Assembly (NCBI GenBank): GCA_033557465.1
Contig: CM066031.1
Span: 1,229,623,312-1,229,687,311, forward strand
Source: Ichthyophis bannanicus
Taxonomy: Eukaryota; Chordata; Amphibia; Gymnophiona; Ichthyophiidae
Length of the DNA stretch: 64,000 nt
Direction: 5' to 3'
The notes below the pieces were generated by a model. The model was not told the DNA's origin. It did not search any database and saw only the letters and a list, made by a program, of their open reading frames with translations. Every line of letters starts with the position of its first letter. Position 1 is the first letter of the stretch. Positions 52,730-63,619 of the stretch are shown here, piece after piece. The position numbers were made by a program, and so were the translations under genes.

Positions 52730-53400
52730 AGCTGCCTGGGCAACTGTGGAGCCACAAGAATCAGCAACACCTTGTTGTTAAAAGCCTTGAAGAGTGTTTT
52801 GGCGATCAGTGGTGTGTGTGGGAAGGCACAGATGAGGCCATCCGACCACAGAATGAGGAACACATTTGCTGCCATCCAGGAGGGGTGGGGCTGTTGGGAA
52901 CAGAAGTGGGGCAACTGGTAATTGTCCAGGCTAGCAAAGAGGGTTTCCCAGAGACGAAAGAGCCGACTGGCTACTCTTGGGTTCAGCTGCCACTCATGTG
53001 GCTGGAGGACCCTGCTCAGTCTGTCCACCAGAGCATTGTCCTGGCCCGGAAGGTATACCGCCCGCAGGAATATTCCCTGTTGAATTGCATAGGAGCAGAG
53101 TATCATCGTTTTGTGACAGAGGGCATGAGATCCCGTGACCCCCTGCTTGTTCACATAGAACATTGCCACCTGATTGTTTGGATCAGCACCGGCTGGTGTC
53201 GCAGGCAGTGAGGGCCAGATATATTGCCTGAAGCTCCAGGAGGTTGATCTGTTGGCTGCTCTCGGCTTGAGACCAGCTACCCTGGGTACAGAGATCTTCT
53301 CAGTGGGCTCCCCATCCCATCAGGGAGGCATCCATAGTGAGGCCCCCTGGAGGGCTTGGGGTTTGGAAGGGCATCTCTGCCTGCAGGTGTTGTGGATTTT
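52600..53400 (-). pseudogene. DIRS1-like RNase H
   Basis: MAMFYVNKQGVTGSHALC, then DNALVDRLSRVLQPHEWQ and SRLFRLWETLFASLDNYQ. These are the same blocks as in copy 1 (26707-27444) and typical of the RNase H and following connector in DIRS polyproteins. Upstream frames (to 53400) are broken. Confidence 0.75.
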
Positions 53401-53767
53401 GCTATGAAGTCAGGGATTTCACCAGTTGACGGGTCACTGAGACTGTCTTGGAGATGGCCCGTTGCCTATGCCCACTGGTCCTGAAGCATCACTAAGCGGC
53501 CCTCATATGAGGGCAAGAATTCGGGGTGACACGGACCGTCGAGGCCATGTGCCTGAGTAGGCACAGTAGAAGCCGAGTTGACACTGAGGGACGGTGTTCT
53601 ACCAATGCACTGAGACAGTCTGCCTGGTCCAGGAGAAGGAAGACTGGTCTGAAGAGTATCCAGCCTTGCTCCTATGAATTCCAGACATTGTGTGGGAGGA
53701 GGTGGGATTTAGGGTAGTTTATCATGAACCTCAGATGTTGCGAGACCTGGATGATGCATGCTGTGGC

Positions 53768-54459
53768 CTACTGCAGCTCTGTGGCCGTGCCCTCTTTTAT
53801 GAGCCAATCGTCGAGGCAGGAAAAGACAAATACCCCCCCCCCCCCCCCCAGAGACAGAGGAACGTGGCTACTACTGCCAGCCATTTGGTGAAGACCCTGG
53901 GAGCGGAGGCCAGGCTGAAGGCTAGCACCATATACTGGTAGTGAGCACACCCCACCATGAAGCAAAGGTACTGCCTGTGGCTGGAGTGAATAAGGATGTG
54001 AGTATAGACATCCTTCAGATCTAAGGAGCATAGCCAGTCTCCCTGCTGGAGGTAAGGCAGCAATGTTCCAAGGGAGAGCATCTTGAACTTCTCCCTCACC
54101 AGGAACTTGTTCAGGTTGCACAGGTCCAGGATGGGCCTTAGACCTCCTGTTCTTTTTGGTATGAGGAAATACCTGGAATAGAACCCCTTGCTTCTGAGAT
54201 GATGGGGTACTGGTTCTACCTCTTTGTTCTCGAGAAGGCCTGCGAGTTCCTTCAATAGAAGGTCCCTATGAAGAGTAGACCTGGGGGGATCTCCCTGGAA
54301 GAAAGGAGGAGGTGTCTGAGAAAGGTGGAGGAGATAACCCTGCTTGACCACCTGGAGGGCCCAGGAATTGGTGGTGATGGTTGGCCACATGTGGGCATAC
54401 AAGGTTAGATGTCCTCCCATGGGCTGCTGGCCACCTTGGGGTAGAGAGGCTTTGTGCAA
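53768..54459 (-). pseudogene. DIRS1-like reverse transcriptase
   Basis: Contains WPTITTNSWALQVVKQGY, KGFYSRYFLIPKRTGGLRP, ILDLCNLNKFLV, DWLCSLDLKDVYTHILIHS and FSLASAPRVFTKWLA. The catalytic box region appears as FSCLDDWL in an adjacent frame. A run of 17 C at 53833-53849 directly before it shifts the frame. The box reads CLDD where YLDD is usual. Confidence 0.85.
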
Positions 54460-55445
54460 GGAGTCAAAAGCTCTCTCCTGGCTGGCCCAGAGCCTCGGCC
54501 TGGGGCTTGGGATTCTTCTGCTTATGAGGGTTTTGCCCTTGTCCTTTAACCTGCTGACCTGCTGGAGAGCTGGGAGGCCTGAAAATGTGGATAGCTTTTG
54601 TAAGCAGCCCCTTTCCTCGGGTAAAAGGGCTTTTTACCTGAGCCCTTCCATCAGGGGAAGGCAGTGGTCTTCTTGGAGAGCCTGGTCCTCATCATGAACG
54701 CAGCCTTTTCCGTCATGGGTTTGCCAAAGAGATTCTTCCCTTGGCATTGGGCATCAACCAATTTGTCCTGAACCCATTGCTTGAGGTCAGAAGAATGTAG
54801 CCAAGCCTGGTGTCAGGCATTGATGCCTGCCACGGATATTCTAGCTGCCAACTCAAAGTCGTCGTAGGCTGCTCAAGTCATCAATTTGGAGCACTCACGG
54901 ACAGCCTTGGACAGGTTCTTGAACCTCAGCAAGGGTTCCTTGGAGAGCCCAGCCGAGAATCCAGTGAGTTCCTTTGCCAGGTCTCTCGGTTGCATGCCCA
55001 TGTACAGCTGGTAGGCCTGGATCTGGCTGATGAGCATCAAGCCCTGGTAACACTTTCTGCCAAGGGCATCCAAGGTGCGGGCCTCCCTACCTGGGGGCAC
55101 AGAAGAGTGCATCTTCTGGCTCTTAAGCAGATGCATGGCTGACTCCAACCACCATGGAGTTATGCGGCAGCTATGACTTCTGGAAGCCTGGGCTCTGGCG
55201 GACCCGATACATCGAGTCGAGCCATTTGCTCACTACTGGCATCGATGCCTGTGTCTCCCACACACGGAGCACCTAGCCATTCTAGGATGGATACTGTGAG
55301 TGATTCCCTTGGCAGGGCCTCATACCGGAGGATTTCTGATTCCTCCGTCCGAGGGTCCTCCTCCGATTCAGTCTCACTATATGCCAACATAGCTCAGAAA
55401 GAAGCTATTGAAGTGGTGGAAATCGCTCTACTTCAAAGAGAAGAT
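54460..55445 (-). pseudogene. DIRS1-like gag region
   Basis: Frames 55390-55160 (MLAYSETESEEDPRTEESE, acidic) and 55148-54873 (VPPGREARTLDALGRKCYQG, LISQIQAYQLYMGMQ) match the expected gag position and the helical, charged style of DIRS gag. The N-terminus is absent. Confidence 0.65.
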
Positions 55446-55453
55446 CGGTTCAA

Positions 55454-56448
55454 ATGGTTACCTTTTTTTTCTTGATGCAATTGGCTAGACTTGCTTTGAC
55501 CAACAATTTCTTTTGGTTTGATGGACTATTATACCAACAGATAAAAGGGGTGGCTATGAGGTCCTCTATGGCGCCGAATGTAGCAAATTTGTATGTTGCT
55601 GATTTTGAATCCAAATTTTTACAAAGACATCCATATAAAGACAACATCAAATGTGGCAAAGGTATACTGATGACATACATTTTATTTGGGATGGAGAATG
55701 CCAATCTTTAGATGCCTATCAGGCATGGATAAATACTTTAGATGTCAATTTGCAGTTTGAGGCCTCTATAGGTGAGAATGAATTACCATTTCTGGATATT
55801 TTGATTGCCCAAGATAGTGCTGGGTTTAAGACTACTCTATACCCCAAATCTACTGATATGAAAACTATTATAATGCAGAAAATGATTCCTAACAATTCCT
55901 TGAAGAAGAACCTCCCGGTTAGCCAATTTTTGAGAGCGAGGCGGATTTGTCCAACATTCTTGTTCCCTCTGCTTTGCCTGTTCCCCAACATTGTGCCCCC
56001 GCCATGGGAAACTTTAGCTGTGGAGCCTGCTCTGTTTGTGATCATGTTCTTACCTGTCGAAGTGTTTCATCACCCTCTTATGGCCAAACAATATCCTCTG
56101 AGCAAATTCACTAATTGTAACTCTGACCATGTAATTTATGTTATTATATGTCCTTGTAATCTCCTCTATATAGGCAAGACCAACAGGAGCGTGAAGACAT
56201 GCATTATTGAACATAGAAGTTGTTTAAAACTCAACATCATTCAAAAACCATCGGTAGAACATTGGATTAAGGCTCAACATAAAATTTCAGATCTTAAATA
56301 TTTTGTTTATAAACAGATACATCCCAAATGGAGAGGAGGAGACCATGGCAAGACTTTGCTCAAGTTGGAACAAAGGACTATTTTCCAAATGGATACCTTA
56401 CACCCTAGAGGTCTCAATCAAGAGCTTGATCTTTCTGTTTTTCTATGA
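55454..56448 (+). pseudogene. PLE reverse transcriptase and GIY-YIG endonuclease
   Basis: RT: FFWFDGLLYQQIKGVAMRSS and APNVANLYVADFE, then after a frameshift near 55650 the catalytic RYTDDIHFIWDG, NELPFLDILIAQ and the thumb. A Cys-rich linker (CGACSVCD) lies out of frame at about 56010-56035, bracketed by compensating shifts. GIY-YIG: VIYVIICPCNLLYIGKTNRS with the YIG-like LYIGK core, and EH further on. The open end is LDLSVFL. RT copies the RNA and the nuclease nicks DNA. The N-terminal part is missing and at least three frameshifts exist. Confidence 0.85.
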
Positions 56449-56451
56449 GAT

Positions 56452-56733
56452 ATTTATTTATTTTATTTAGACAGTTTTGTATATCACCTTATCCTTCAAT
56501 CAAACTGGTCACAACACAATTGGGGGATACATTTAACACGAGGGGATATGAGACACATATGCTAATACTTACAGGGAACATGGGCAATGGAGGGTTAAGT
56601 GGCTTGCCCAAGACCACAAGGAGCACCTGTGGGACTAAAGAAACCCCAGTCCTTCCAGCCCAAGGTTGCTGTCCTCTAGTGGGATTTGAACCCCCAACCT
56701 TCCGGCCTGAGGTAACTTGCCCCAACCTTGGAT
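56452..56733 (-). mobile_element. tRNA-headed SINE
   Basis: Minus strand: head truncated at 'ttggggcaagttacc', B-box-like 'gggttcaaatcc', then 'gtgcttgtggtcttgggc'-type sequence and a LINE-type tail ending in (AAAT)n at 56452-56475. It is nearly the same element as 63060-63415. The tail contains 'gtgataaggtggtatacaa'-like sequence shared with the L2-like LINE tails. Confidence 0.8.
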
Positions 56734-57479
56734 TCCGTTTTTTACATATATGCCCTTGCCATGTCTTTTTACTGTGGACTTTTTAAATGGATTGTCTTTT
56801 TATGGGATCCTTTAGCTACATGGTTTTTTAGTTACAATTTTAATGGGGTGTCATATCATAACTTATTTTTTATTTATTTACTATTTTTCATTATTATAAT
56901 TTCTATTTGACTAATTTATGATTGTATGCCCCACCAAAGCTTGCCTTTTGCTATTGTTTTGAGACATAGCTATCCATTCATAGTTATCCATTCATTGAGC
57001 AACAATTATTTCCAGCTCATGCCCCCTTTTAAATTAATCCAATGACAAAGGAAGATACACTTCGATTTTGGTTGAGCAACTTCATTCTGCTGTAACATTT
57101 GTACGCTGATTTGTATAAGTATATATATTGGTATTATCAAGTCAGGAGATTACCTATTATTGTTTTTATTTAGTTTCATTGGGGGTCCCCTCGTGTGAGA
57201 GAGGTCTTGGTAGTACCCATCCCCCCTCTTTAACACGTTTTGTTGGTCGGCAGGGTGCACCATTTTTTGAGTATAACTTTTAGAATGTACAAAAATATGA
57301 ACTATTGAATAATTTTATTATTAAGAGAACTTTTGGTTTTTATATGCAGAAGAGGTGGAATACTTTTAATATTAAGATGTCCCGGTAGCTAATCCATGCT
57401 CGATAATCATGTATAGGAGGCATTTGATCTCAAACACACAATGTCCCTTTATATATATACACACACACACATATAGTCT

Positions 57480-57480
57480 T

Positions 57481-57511
<31 letters not shown>

Positions 57512-57771
57512 TTTTATTTACAGTTCTTATATACCGCGCTCTTTGGTACCAGCGCGGTTTACAGTTAACAAATTTTTGCATTGGAACAATCCTTTGCTTA
57601 CATTATAACAGGGTCAGTAACTTGGAGGTAACAGGGGAAACTATATACAAATTATATACAAACAGAATTTTATCATTGGCTGATTTACAGTTCAGGTTAC
57701 ATATTGGGATCAGGACTTTGGGAGTGCAGAGAGTTTGGTTCGTGTTCTGTCAGGGCTATGTTGTTGGAATA
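57480..57771 (-). repeat. L2-like LINE 3' UTR (belongs with 60476-62053)
   Basis: A (TTTA)n tract at 57480-57515 followed by 'cttatataccgcgctctttgg' and 'cagcgcggtttacag' matches the 3' UTR at 9076-9330. The coding part of the same LINE resumes at 60476 beyond the CR1 insertion. Confidence 0.8.
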
Positions 57772-60475
57772 GAAACATAGAAACATAGAAACATGACGAC
57801 AGAAAAAGACCACATGGCCTATCTAGTCTGTCCTTCCATAAAAACAACTACAACAGTCCACTTTTTACCTTTAGAGCTCCTCTGTGTTGGTCTCATGCTT
57901 TTTTGAATTCAGTTACTGTCCTCATCTCTACCACCTCCACTGGGAGACTATTCCATGGATCCACTACTCTTTCCGTAAAGAAATATTTCCGCATATCACT
58001 CCTGAATCTATCTCCCTTCACCCTCATCCCATGTCCCCTCGTAGCAGAACTTGCTTTCAATTGAAAGAGGCTCTCTCCCTGAACATTTATGCCACGGAGG
58101 TATTTAAACATCTCAATCATATCACCTCTATCCCGCCTTTCCTCTAAGGTGTACATATTAAGATCCTTCAGTCTGTCCTCATATGCTTTATAATGAAGCC
58201 CATTAATCATTTTAGTAGCCACCCTCTGCACCGACTCCATCCTGTTCACATCCTTTTGAAGGTGCGGTCTCCAGAACTGCACACCATACTCCAAATGAGG
58301 TCGCACCAAAGACTTATACAGAGGCATTATCACCTCCTTTTTTCTGCTAGCCATTCCTCTCCGTATGCACCCAAGCATCCTTCTAGCTTTTGCCGTCGCC
58401 TTTTCTACCTGTTTAGCTACTTTAAGATCATCAGACACAACCACGCCTAGGTCCCGCTCTTCTTTAGTGGACAAAAGTACTTCACCTCCTATACTGTATT
58501 GCTCCCTTGGATTGCTGCAGCCCAAATGCATGACCTTACATTTTTTAACATTAAATCCCAGCTGCCAAATTCTAGACCATTCTTCAAGCTTAGCTAGATC
58601 CCTCCTCATGTTATCTACACCTTCCTGGGTGTCTACTCTATTGCAGATTTTGGTATCATCCGCAAAGAGGCAAACCTTACCCGACAGCCCTTCCGCTATA
58701 TCACTAACAAAGATGTTAAAAAGAATCGGACCAAGGACAGATCCCTGGGACACACCACTGGTAACATCCTTCTCCTCAGAGTGAGCTCCATTTACTTGTA
58801 CTCTTTGTCGCCTCCCACCCAACCAATTTCTAACCCAAGCAGTAACTTTAGTGTCCATCCCTAGGGTGCTCAGTTTGTTTATAAGTCGCCTGTGAGGAAC
58901 AGTGTCAAAGGCTTTGCGGAAATCTAAATACACCACATCTAGAGCTCTCCCTCGGTCCAACTCCCTGGTCACCCAGTCAAAGAAATCAATCAGATTTGTC
59001 TGACAAGACCTGCCTCTGGTGAATCCATGCTGCCTCGGATCCTGTAATCTGCCGGACTCTAGAAACCTCACTATTTTCTCTTTCAGCAGCGTTTCCAATA
59101 ATTTACTCACCACCGAAGTTAAACTAACCGGCCTGTAGTTTTCAACCACATCCTTACTTCCGCTTTTGTGTAAAGGCACCACATGAGCCTCTCTCCAGTC
59201 CTTTGGCACCACTCCCGACTCCAACGAGGCATTGAAAAGGTCAGTCAGTGGAGCTGCTAGAACGTCCCCAAATTCCCTCAGTATTCTAGGGTGTATCCCA
59301 TCCGGTCCCATCGCTTTGTCTACTTTAAGTTGAGCTAGTTTCTCACGAACACAGTCTTCTGAAAATTGTTCAAGATGTCCCTCGCTTCTGTTCTTATTTG
59401 TGGGTGTTTTCTGAGGTCCTGCTCCTGGTTCTTCATCTGTGAACACAGAACAAAAATATTTGTTAAGCAATTCCGCTTTATCCTTATCAGCTTCTACATA
59501 TTCCCCCCTGCACCATTGAGTCTGACAATACCACTTTTGCCCTTCCTCTTCTCACTAATATATCTGAAAAATGTCTTATCCCCCCATTTTATTGCATTGG
59601 CTATTTCCTCCTCCTTTTGAATCTTTGCCTTCTTGACTACTTTGCTAGCTTCTCTACGTTTTTCCAAATACAGATGCCTGTCTTCCTCTCTCTGTGATCT
59701 CTTGTATTTCATGAAGGCCTCCCTCTTTTTCTTCACTTTTTCAGCTACTTCCTTCGAAAACCATAGCGGTCTCCTGTTCCTTTTGCCTTTATTTACCATT
59801 TTAACAAAAAGGTTGGTTGCCTTTAAAATACCCCCTTTCTGTTTTGCCCACTGTTTTTCTACATCCCCCAGCGGTTCCCATCCCACTAACGACTCCCTGA
59901 GATATTGGCCCATCTTCGCAAAGTTAGTCTTCCTAAAGTCTAAGATCTTCACCTTGGAATGGATTCTAACAGCCCTAGTCCTAATACTGAACCACACCAT
60001 CTGGTGATCACTGGATGCAAAATGATCTCCCACTACAACATCAGAAACACTTTCACCGTTGGTAAGCACCAAGTCCAGTATGGCCCCTTCACGTGTGGGG
60101 TCTGTTACCAATTGCCTGAATAGTTCTCCCTGTAGAGAATCCAGGATCTCCTTACTCCTAGATGATACTGCAGCAGGAATGTGCCAATCAACATCTGGCA
60201 TATTGAAATCTCCTAGCAGTAGCACTTCCCCTTTCCTAGCAATGCTGCGTATGTCTTCAATTAACTCTCTGTCCACCTTTTCCTCTTGAGAGGGAGGTCT
60301 GTATATCACACCAATGCAAATAGATTTCTCTTTCCCTCTTTCTAGTTTAACCCACAATGCCTCCTCTCTCCCTTTTAAGCTCTGTAATTCCAAAGCTTTA
60401 ATAGTAGTTTTTACATATAGTGCCACTCCTCCTCCCCTTCTTCCTACCCTGTCCTTTCTGAATGTCTGAGGCTGT
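57772..60475 (-). mobile_element. CR1 LINE, 5'-truncated, nearly open ORF2, nested in an L2-like LINE
   Basis: The minus-strand 3' end carries the 8-bp repeat (TTTCTATG)n at 57775-57797, the typical CR1 3' terminus. ORF2 (57893-60426) has only one frameshift. The element starts inside the endonuclease at about 60475. It lies within an L2-like LINE between coding part and 3' UTR. It looks like one of the youngest insertions in the window. Confidence 0.92.
57893..60426 (-). pseudogene. CR1 ORF2: endonuclease C-terminal half plus complete RT, one frameshift
   Basis: Frame 60426-59494: GVIYRPPSQEEKVDRELI, LLGDFNMPDVDWH, ASSDHQMVWF (nuclease Asp/Asn and His), followed by a lysine-rich linker. Frame 59470-57893 (525 codons): AMGPDGIHPRILREFGD, ENYRPVSLTSVVSKLLE, VVYLDFRKAFDTVPHR, GVSQGSVLGPILFNIFVSD, CLFADDTKI (catalytic), FNVKKCKVMHLG, 'LVRPHLEYGVQFWRPH', ending VVDPWNSLPVEVVEMRT. 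The two are offset by one frameshift near 59490 beside a G run. All RT catalytic residues are intact; the nuclease N-terminus is missing. Confidence 0.92.
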
Positions 60476-62053
60476 GTGAGTGATTTGAGAGATGGGGGGA
60501 GGGGGTGTATTGTCAGGACCTAAAAGGTGAAGACAGAAAAGGTAGTGTTTAAGGGTCTTTCTAAATTGAGAGAGGTCTTTTATTGAACGGATATGTGGGG
60601 GGAGATTGTTCCAGCAGGTTGGTGCGAAAAAGGTGAAGGCCCTGTCTCTGGTTGCTTGGTTACATTTAGTGTATTCTTTTGGTACAACGATGGTATTAGC
60701 GGCTGCGGATCTTCTCAGCCTGTTTGTGGGGGTGTTGATAAGAAGTGAGGAGAGGGAGGGTGGGGCTATTTGATTGATTGCTTTAAAGGACAGTAATAAC
60801 GCTTTGTAGGTTATCCTGGCTTGTAGGGGTAGCCAGTGAAGATCTGTTAGTATGGGGGTGATGTGGTCTCTTCTGGAGGTACCGCAGAGGATGCGGGCTG
60901 CTGAGTTTATTGCCAATTGTAGTGGGTTGAGGGTGCTCTTGGGCAGACCATGCAGGATGACGTTGGCATAGTCAAAATGTGGTGTTACAAGTGATTGGAA
61001 GATTGTTCTGAAGTCATTCGGGGAGAGTAGAGGTCTTAATGGTTTCAGAGTTCTTATTTTGTTGTAAATGGATTTGACGGTCTGCTTTATATGATCTTTG
61101 AAGGTCAGTTCTTGATCTATGATGACTCCCAGGTAGCGAATCGATGATTTACATGGAAGTTCCGCATCCCTCACCTTTAGCGTTGTGGGAGGTGAGAAAT
61201 TCTTACTCCTGGTTACGAATAAGACTTCGGTTTTCTTGAAGTTTATTCATAGGTTCTGGGACAGGAGCCAGTCTGTAATCGCGTTGAAACAGGAGACTAT
61301 TGGAGAGAGGTCGGGGGCATTGATTTTTATCGGAGTGAATATAAGAACGTCGTCTGCATAGATCAAACTGGAGGCGTTAAATGCTCTGATGATTTCACAG
61401 ATTGGTTGCATATATATGTTAAATAGTAAAGCTGATAAGGAAGATCCTTGGGGAACACCCTGTTGTTGATGGAAGGGATCGGATGTTGAGGATCCTATCC
61501 GGACCTGTTGCCATCGGTTAGTTAGGTATGATCTACACCATTCCCAAGCTGATCCTTGAATTCCTTTTTCTTGAAGACAGTGTAGGAGTTGAACATGGTT
61601 AACCGAGTCAAAAGCTGCCGAGATATCCAGGAAGATAAGTATGAATCCGTTTTCAATTTTGTCAATCCCTCTTGTTAAGGTGTTGATAAGTAATGTAAGT
61701 AGGGTCTCTATGCCGTGAGACTCATGGAACCCATGTTGGCAGGGGTCAAGGGGGGCTGCAGTATCAATGTGCTGCTGCAATTGTATTTGTACCACCTTTT
61801 CTATGATTTTGGCTAGAAGGCGTATACTTGAAATAGGACGATATGAGTCCGTTTTTGCTGGGTCGAGTTTATTGTTTTTCAGGAGAGGGCGTATTGAAGT
61901 TTGCTTGAGGGATGTTGGGAAAGATCCAGTTGTGAAGGAGAGTTGCATGATCAGGATAAGTGTGGGGCTCAGTTCAGCACGCAACGCTCTAATCCAGTAA
62001 GCAGGGCAGTCTTGTTCAACAAGTGTAATCAGATAGATTAAATCTGGATGCAT
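60476..62053 (-). pseudogene. L2-like LINE RT, one in-frame stop
   Basis: Minus-strand frame: RALRAELSPTLILIMQLSF, SYRPISSIRLLAKIIEKVVQ, FILIFLDISAAFDSVNHVQ, QGVPQGSSLSALLFNIYMQ, SLIYADDVLIF (catalytic). A single TGA then follows (QNL*INFKKTEVLF, 61249-61247), after which the same frame continues: IRYLGVIIDQELTFKDHI, 'ILTDLHWLPLQARITYKALL', FAPTCWNNLPPHIRSI. The last codons before 60476 run into CR1 sequence. The stop is one base from Arg (CGA). The 5' end starts near 62055, so the endonuclease is absent. Confidence 0.88.
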
Positions 62054-63060
62054 AATTACGAATTTCCACTAAACATTATGACTATGTGAATTGCAATAGC
62101 GTTCGGTTTTGAATAATGAGTGAATGTCACCATGACATCATATTCATGGAGTATCTTAAAAGTACGCTAGCTAATGATGGTGGGTTATCCATGTTCTCAT
62201 CTCTAGTGCTAGGTAAGACTAAAGAATCCTTATAAAATAGGCTTTTTTAATATTAGATTTATATCTGTCCATGTCCGGTGGCCTTTATAATGATCAATTC
62301 GTTTTTTAAACTTTAACGTAGGTTAGGTTTTCTTTTCTGTTCCTGCACATATTTCGGTGTTTTTTTGAGACCTGAACTTGAATGATCGACGAAATGATAA
62401 TAGATGTCACATATATCTGCTTTGAGATTATTCACTGTTCAATGCGGATTATATTGATCTGATACTTGTTAAACAGATATGAAAATATATTCACTAATCG
62501 TATTAATATATGAGATAGAAACTTGATAAACTGACCGCTATGAAGGCATGCATATTTTTCATCTATTTCTACATTAAACGCCTACAATAGGCCCCATTTT
62601 TAAAAGAATTTTTAAAAAGAATTAGTGATGATATATACATATACAAATTCATTATGACATACTGATGTGCCGCTCGCTGTTCCTTTCCCCTTCCGCTCCC
62701 ACAAGTAATATATGACTGCAAAGGTTTGTTCATTCTGTTATCGGTGGATGATTTCCTCGTTCTCTTTTCTCTTCCCCTCCTTTTGATGGTTTTTTTAGAT
62801 GGACAGAATTAGATATCATTTGATACCTACAAAAAGTGTCTCCTAAGTGGTGAGTTTACTATCCATATATTATTTGATATAATATAAGGGATTCTTTAAC
62901 TGCATTCATCATAATTTTTAATATCTTCTGATTATTTTGTTTTTCCTCAGTATCTCTCTACTGTTCTATGTTTTTCTGTTTTGTTATTTATAATTTGGTT
63001 GGGTTGTCATCATCTAATATAGCTTGTACATTGTTTTATGTTCCATATTATTTATTTATT
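62054..63060 (+). mobile_element. Penelope-like element 3' UTR (continuation)
   Basis: AT-rich, non-coding. It resembles the AT-rich DNA before the hammerhead-like motifs at 1059-2280 and 36945-38078. With the L2-like LINE and SINE removed it would join the PLE coding part at 55451-57479 to the motif at 63551. This is inferred from order and strand. Confidence 0.5.
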
Positions 63061-63415
63061 TATTCAAGCACTCACATAGATATATATATTTTTCAATTAA
63101 TTGTGTAAGAAGTTATGATGGATGCCTTTTATTTACATTCTCTTATATACTGTGCTATTCTGCATCAGTGTGGTTTACATTGAACAAACTGAAATTACAT
63201 TGAACAGGGCATTGTAACTTGGAGATAACTATTTTACAAGGAACATGGGCTATGGAGGGTTAAGTGGCTTGCCCAAGACCACAAGGAGCACCTGTGAGAC
63301 TAGAAACCCCAGTCCTTCTGGCCCAAGGTTGCTGTCCTCTAGTGGGATTTGAACCCCCAACCTTCTGGCCTGAAGTACCTTGCCCCAACCACTAGGCCAC
63401 TCCTCCACTCCACTT
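63061..63415 (-). mobile_element. tRNA-headed SINE, apparently complete
   Basis: Minus strand: 'ggagtggaggagtggcctag' head, A box ('tggcctagtggttgggg'), B box ('gggttcaaatcc'), a middle part shared with 56452-56733, and a LINE-type tail at 63061-63200 with 'gtaaaccacactgatgc'-like sequence. An RNA polymerase III origin is implied by the two boxes. It interrupts the PLE 3' UTR. Confidence 0.85.
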
Positions 63416-63550
63416 TTAATTGTTATATGATTGGGCTCTTTTCTAAGTGTGATACCTGATATTAGTGTTTATCTTTTGGAATATGTTTATATTGATGTTT
63501 TCATATTTATTATTTTATCTTTTTATATATGTTTGGTATATAAGGTCGAA

Positions 63551-63600
63551 GTCCCCTGAAGAAGACCATAGGCCGAAACACAAGTAGGGCAGACCCAGTG
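63551..63600 (+). ncRNA. Hammerhead-like motif, stem III altered
   Basis: CCCCTGAAGAAGACC with core CTGAAGA (63556-63562), then CCGAAACAC (GAAA at 63575-63578). The expected GTGTC closing strand is replaced by 'aagtagggcag', so the three-way junction cannot form in the usual way. An AATAAAG signal follows at about 63608. Recognised by position and by the first half of the motif. Confidence 0.4.
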
Positions 63601-63619
63601 AAACATAATAAAGCTCTTG

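Larger units (their letters stand above)
51106..55445 (-). mobile_element. DIRS1-like retrotransposon (copy 2), 5' end cut off by a PLE
   Basis: Terminal repeat at 51110-51240 ('gttactcacttgtaacaggt', 'cctcacatatgggtg') and an internal complementary region at 51390-51480, as in copy 1. The minus strand then holds recombinase (51740-52730), RNase H (52600-53170), RT (53770-54460) and gag (54870-55390). The gag-side terminal repeat is missing because Penelope-like sequence begins at ~55450. It retains a recombinase core that copy 1 has lost. Confidence 0.88.
55451..57479 (+). mobile_element. Penelope-like element, coding part and start of 3' UTR
   Basis: 5'-truncated in the RT; coding DNA to 56448, then a SINE, then AT-rich 3' UTR. 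The latter appears to continue after the nested LINEs, at 62060-63620, where a hammerhead-like motif lies. It directly abuts the truncated DIRS copy 2. PLEs are retroelements with a telomerase-related RT and, in this branch, a GIY-YIG endonuclease. Confidence 0.85.

Noticed and set aside
63300..63415. A minus-strand tRNA gene
   Set aside because: Same SINE family as 56452-56733; A and B boxes belong to the SINE.
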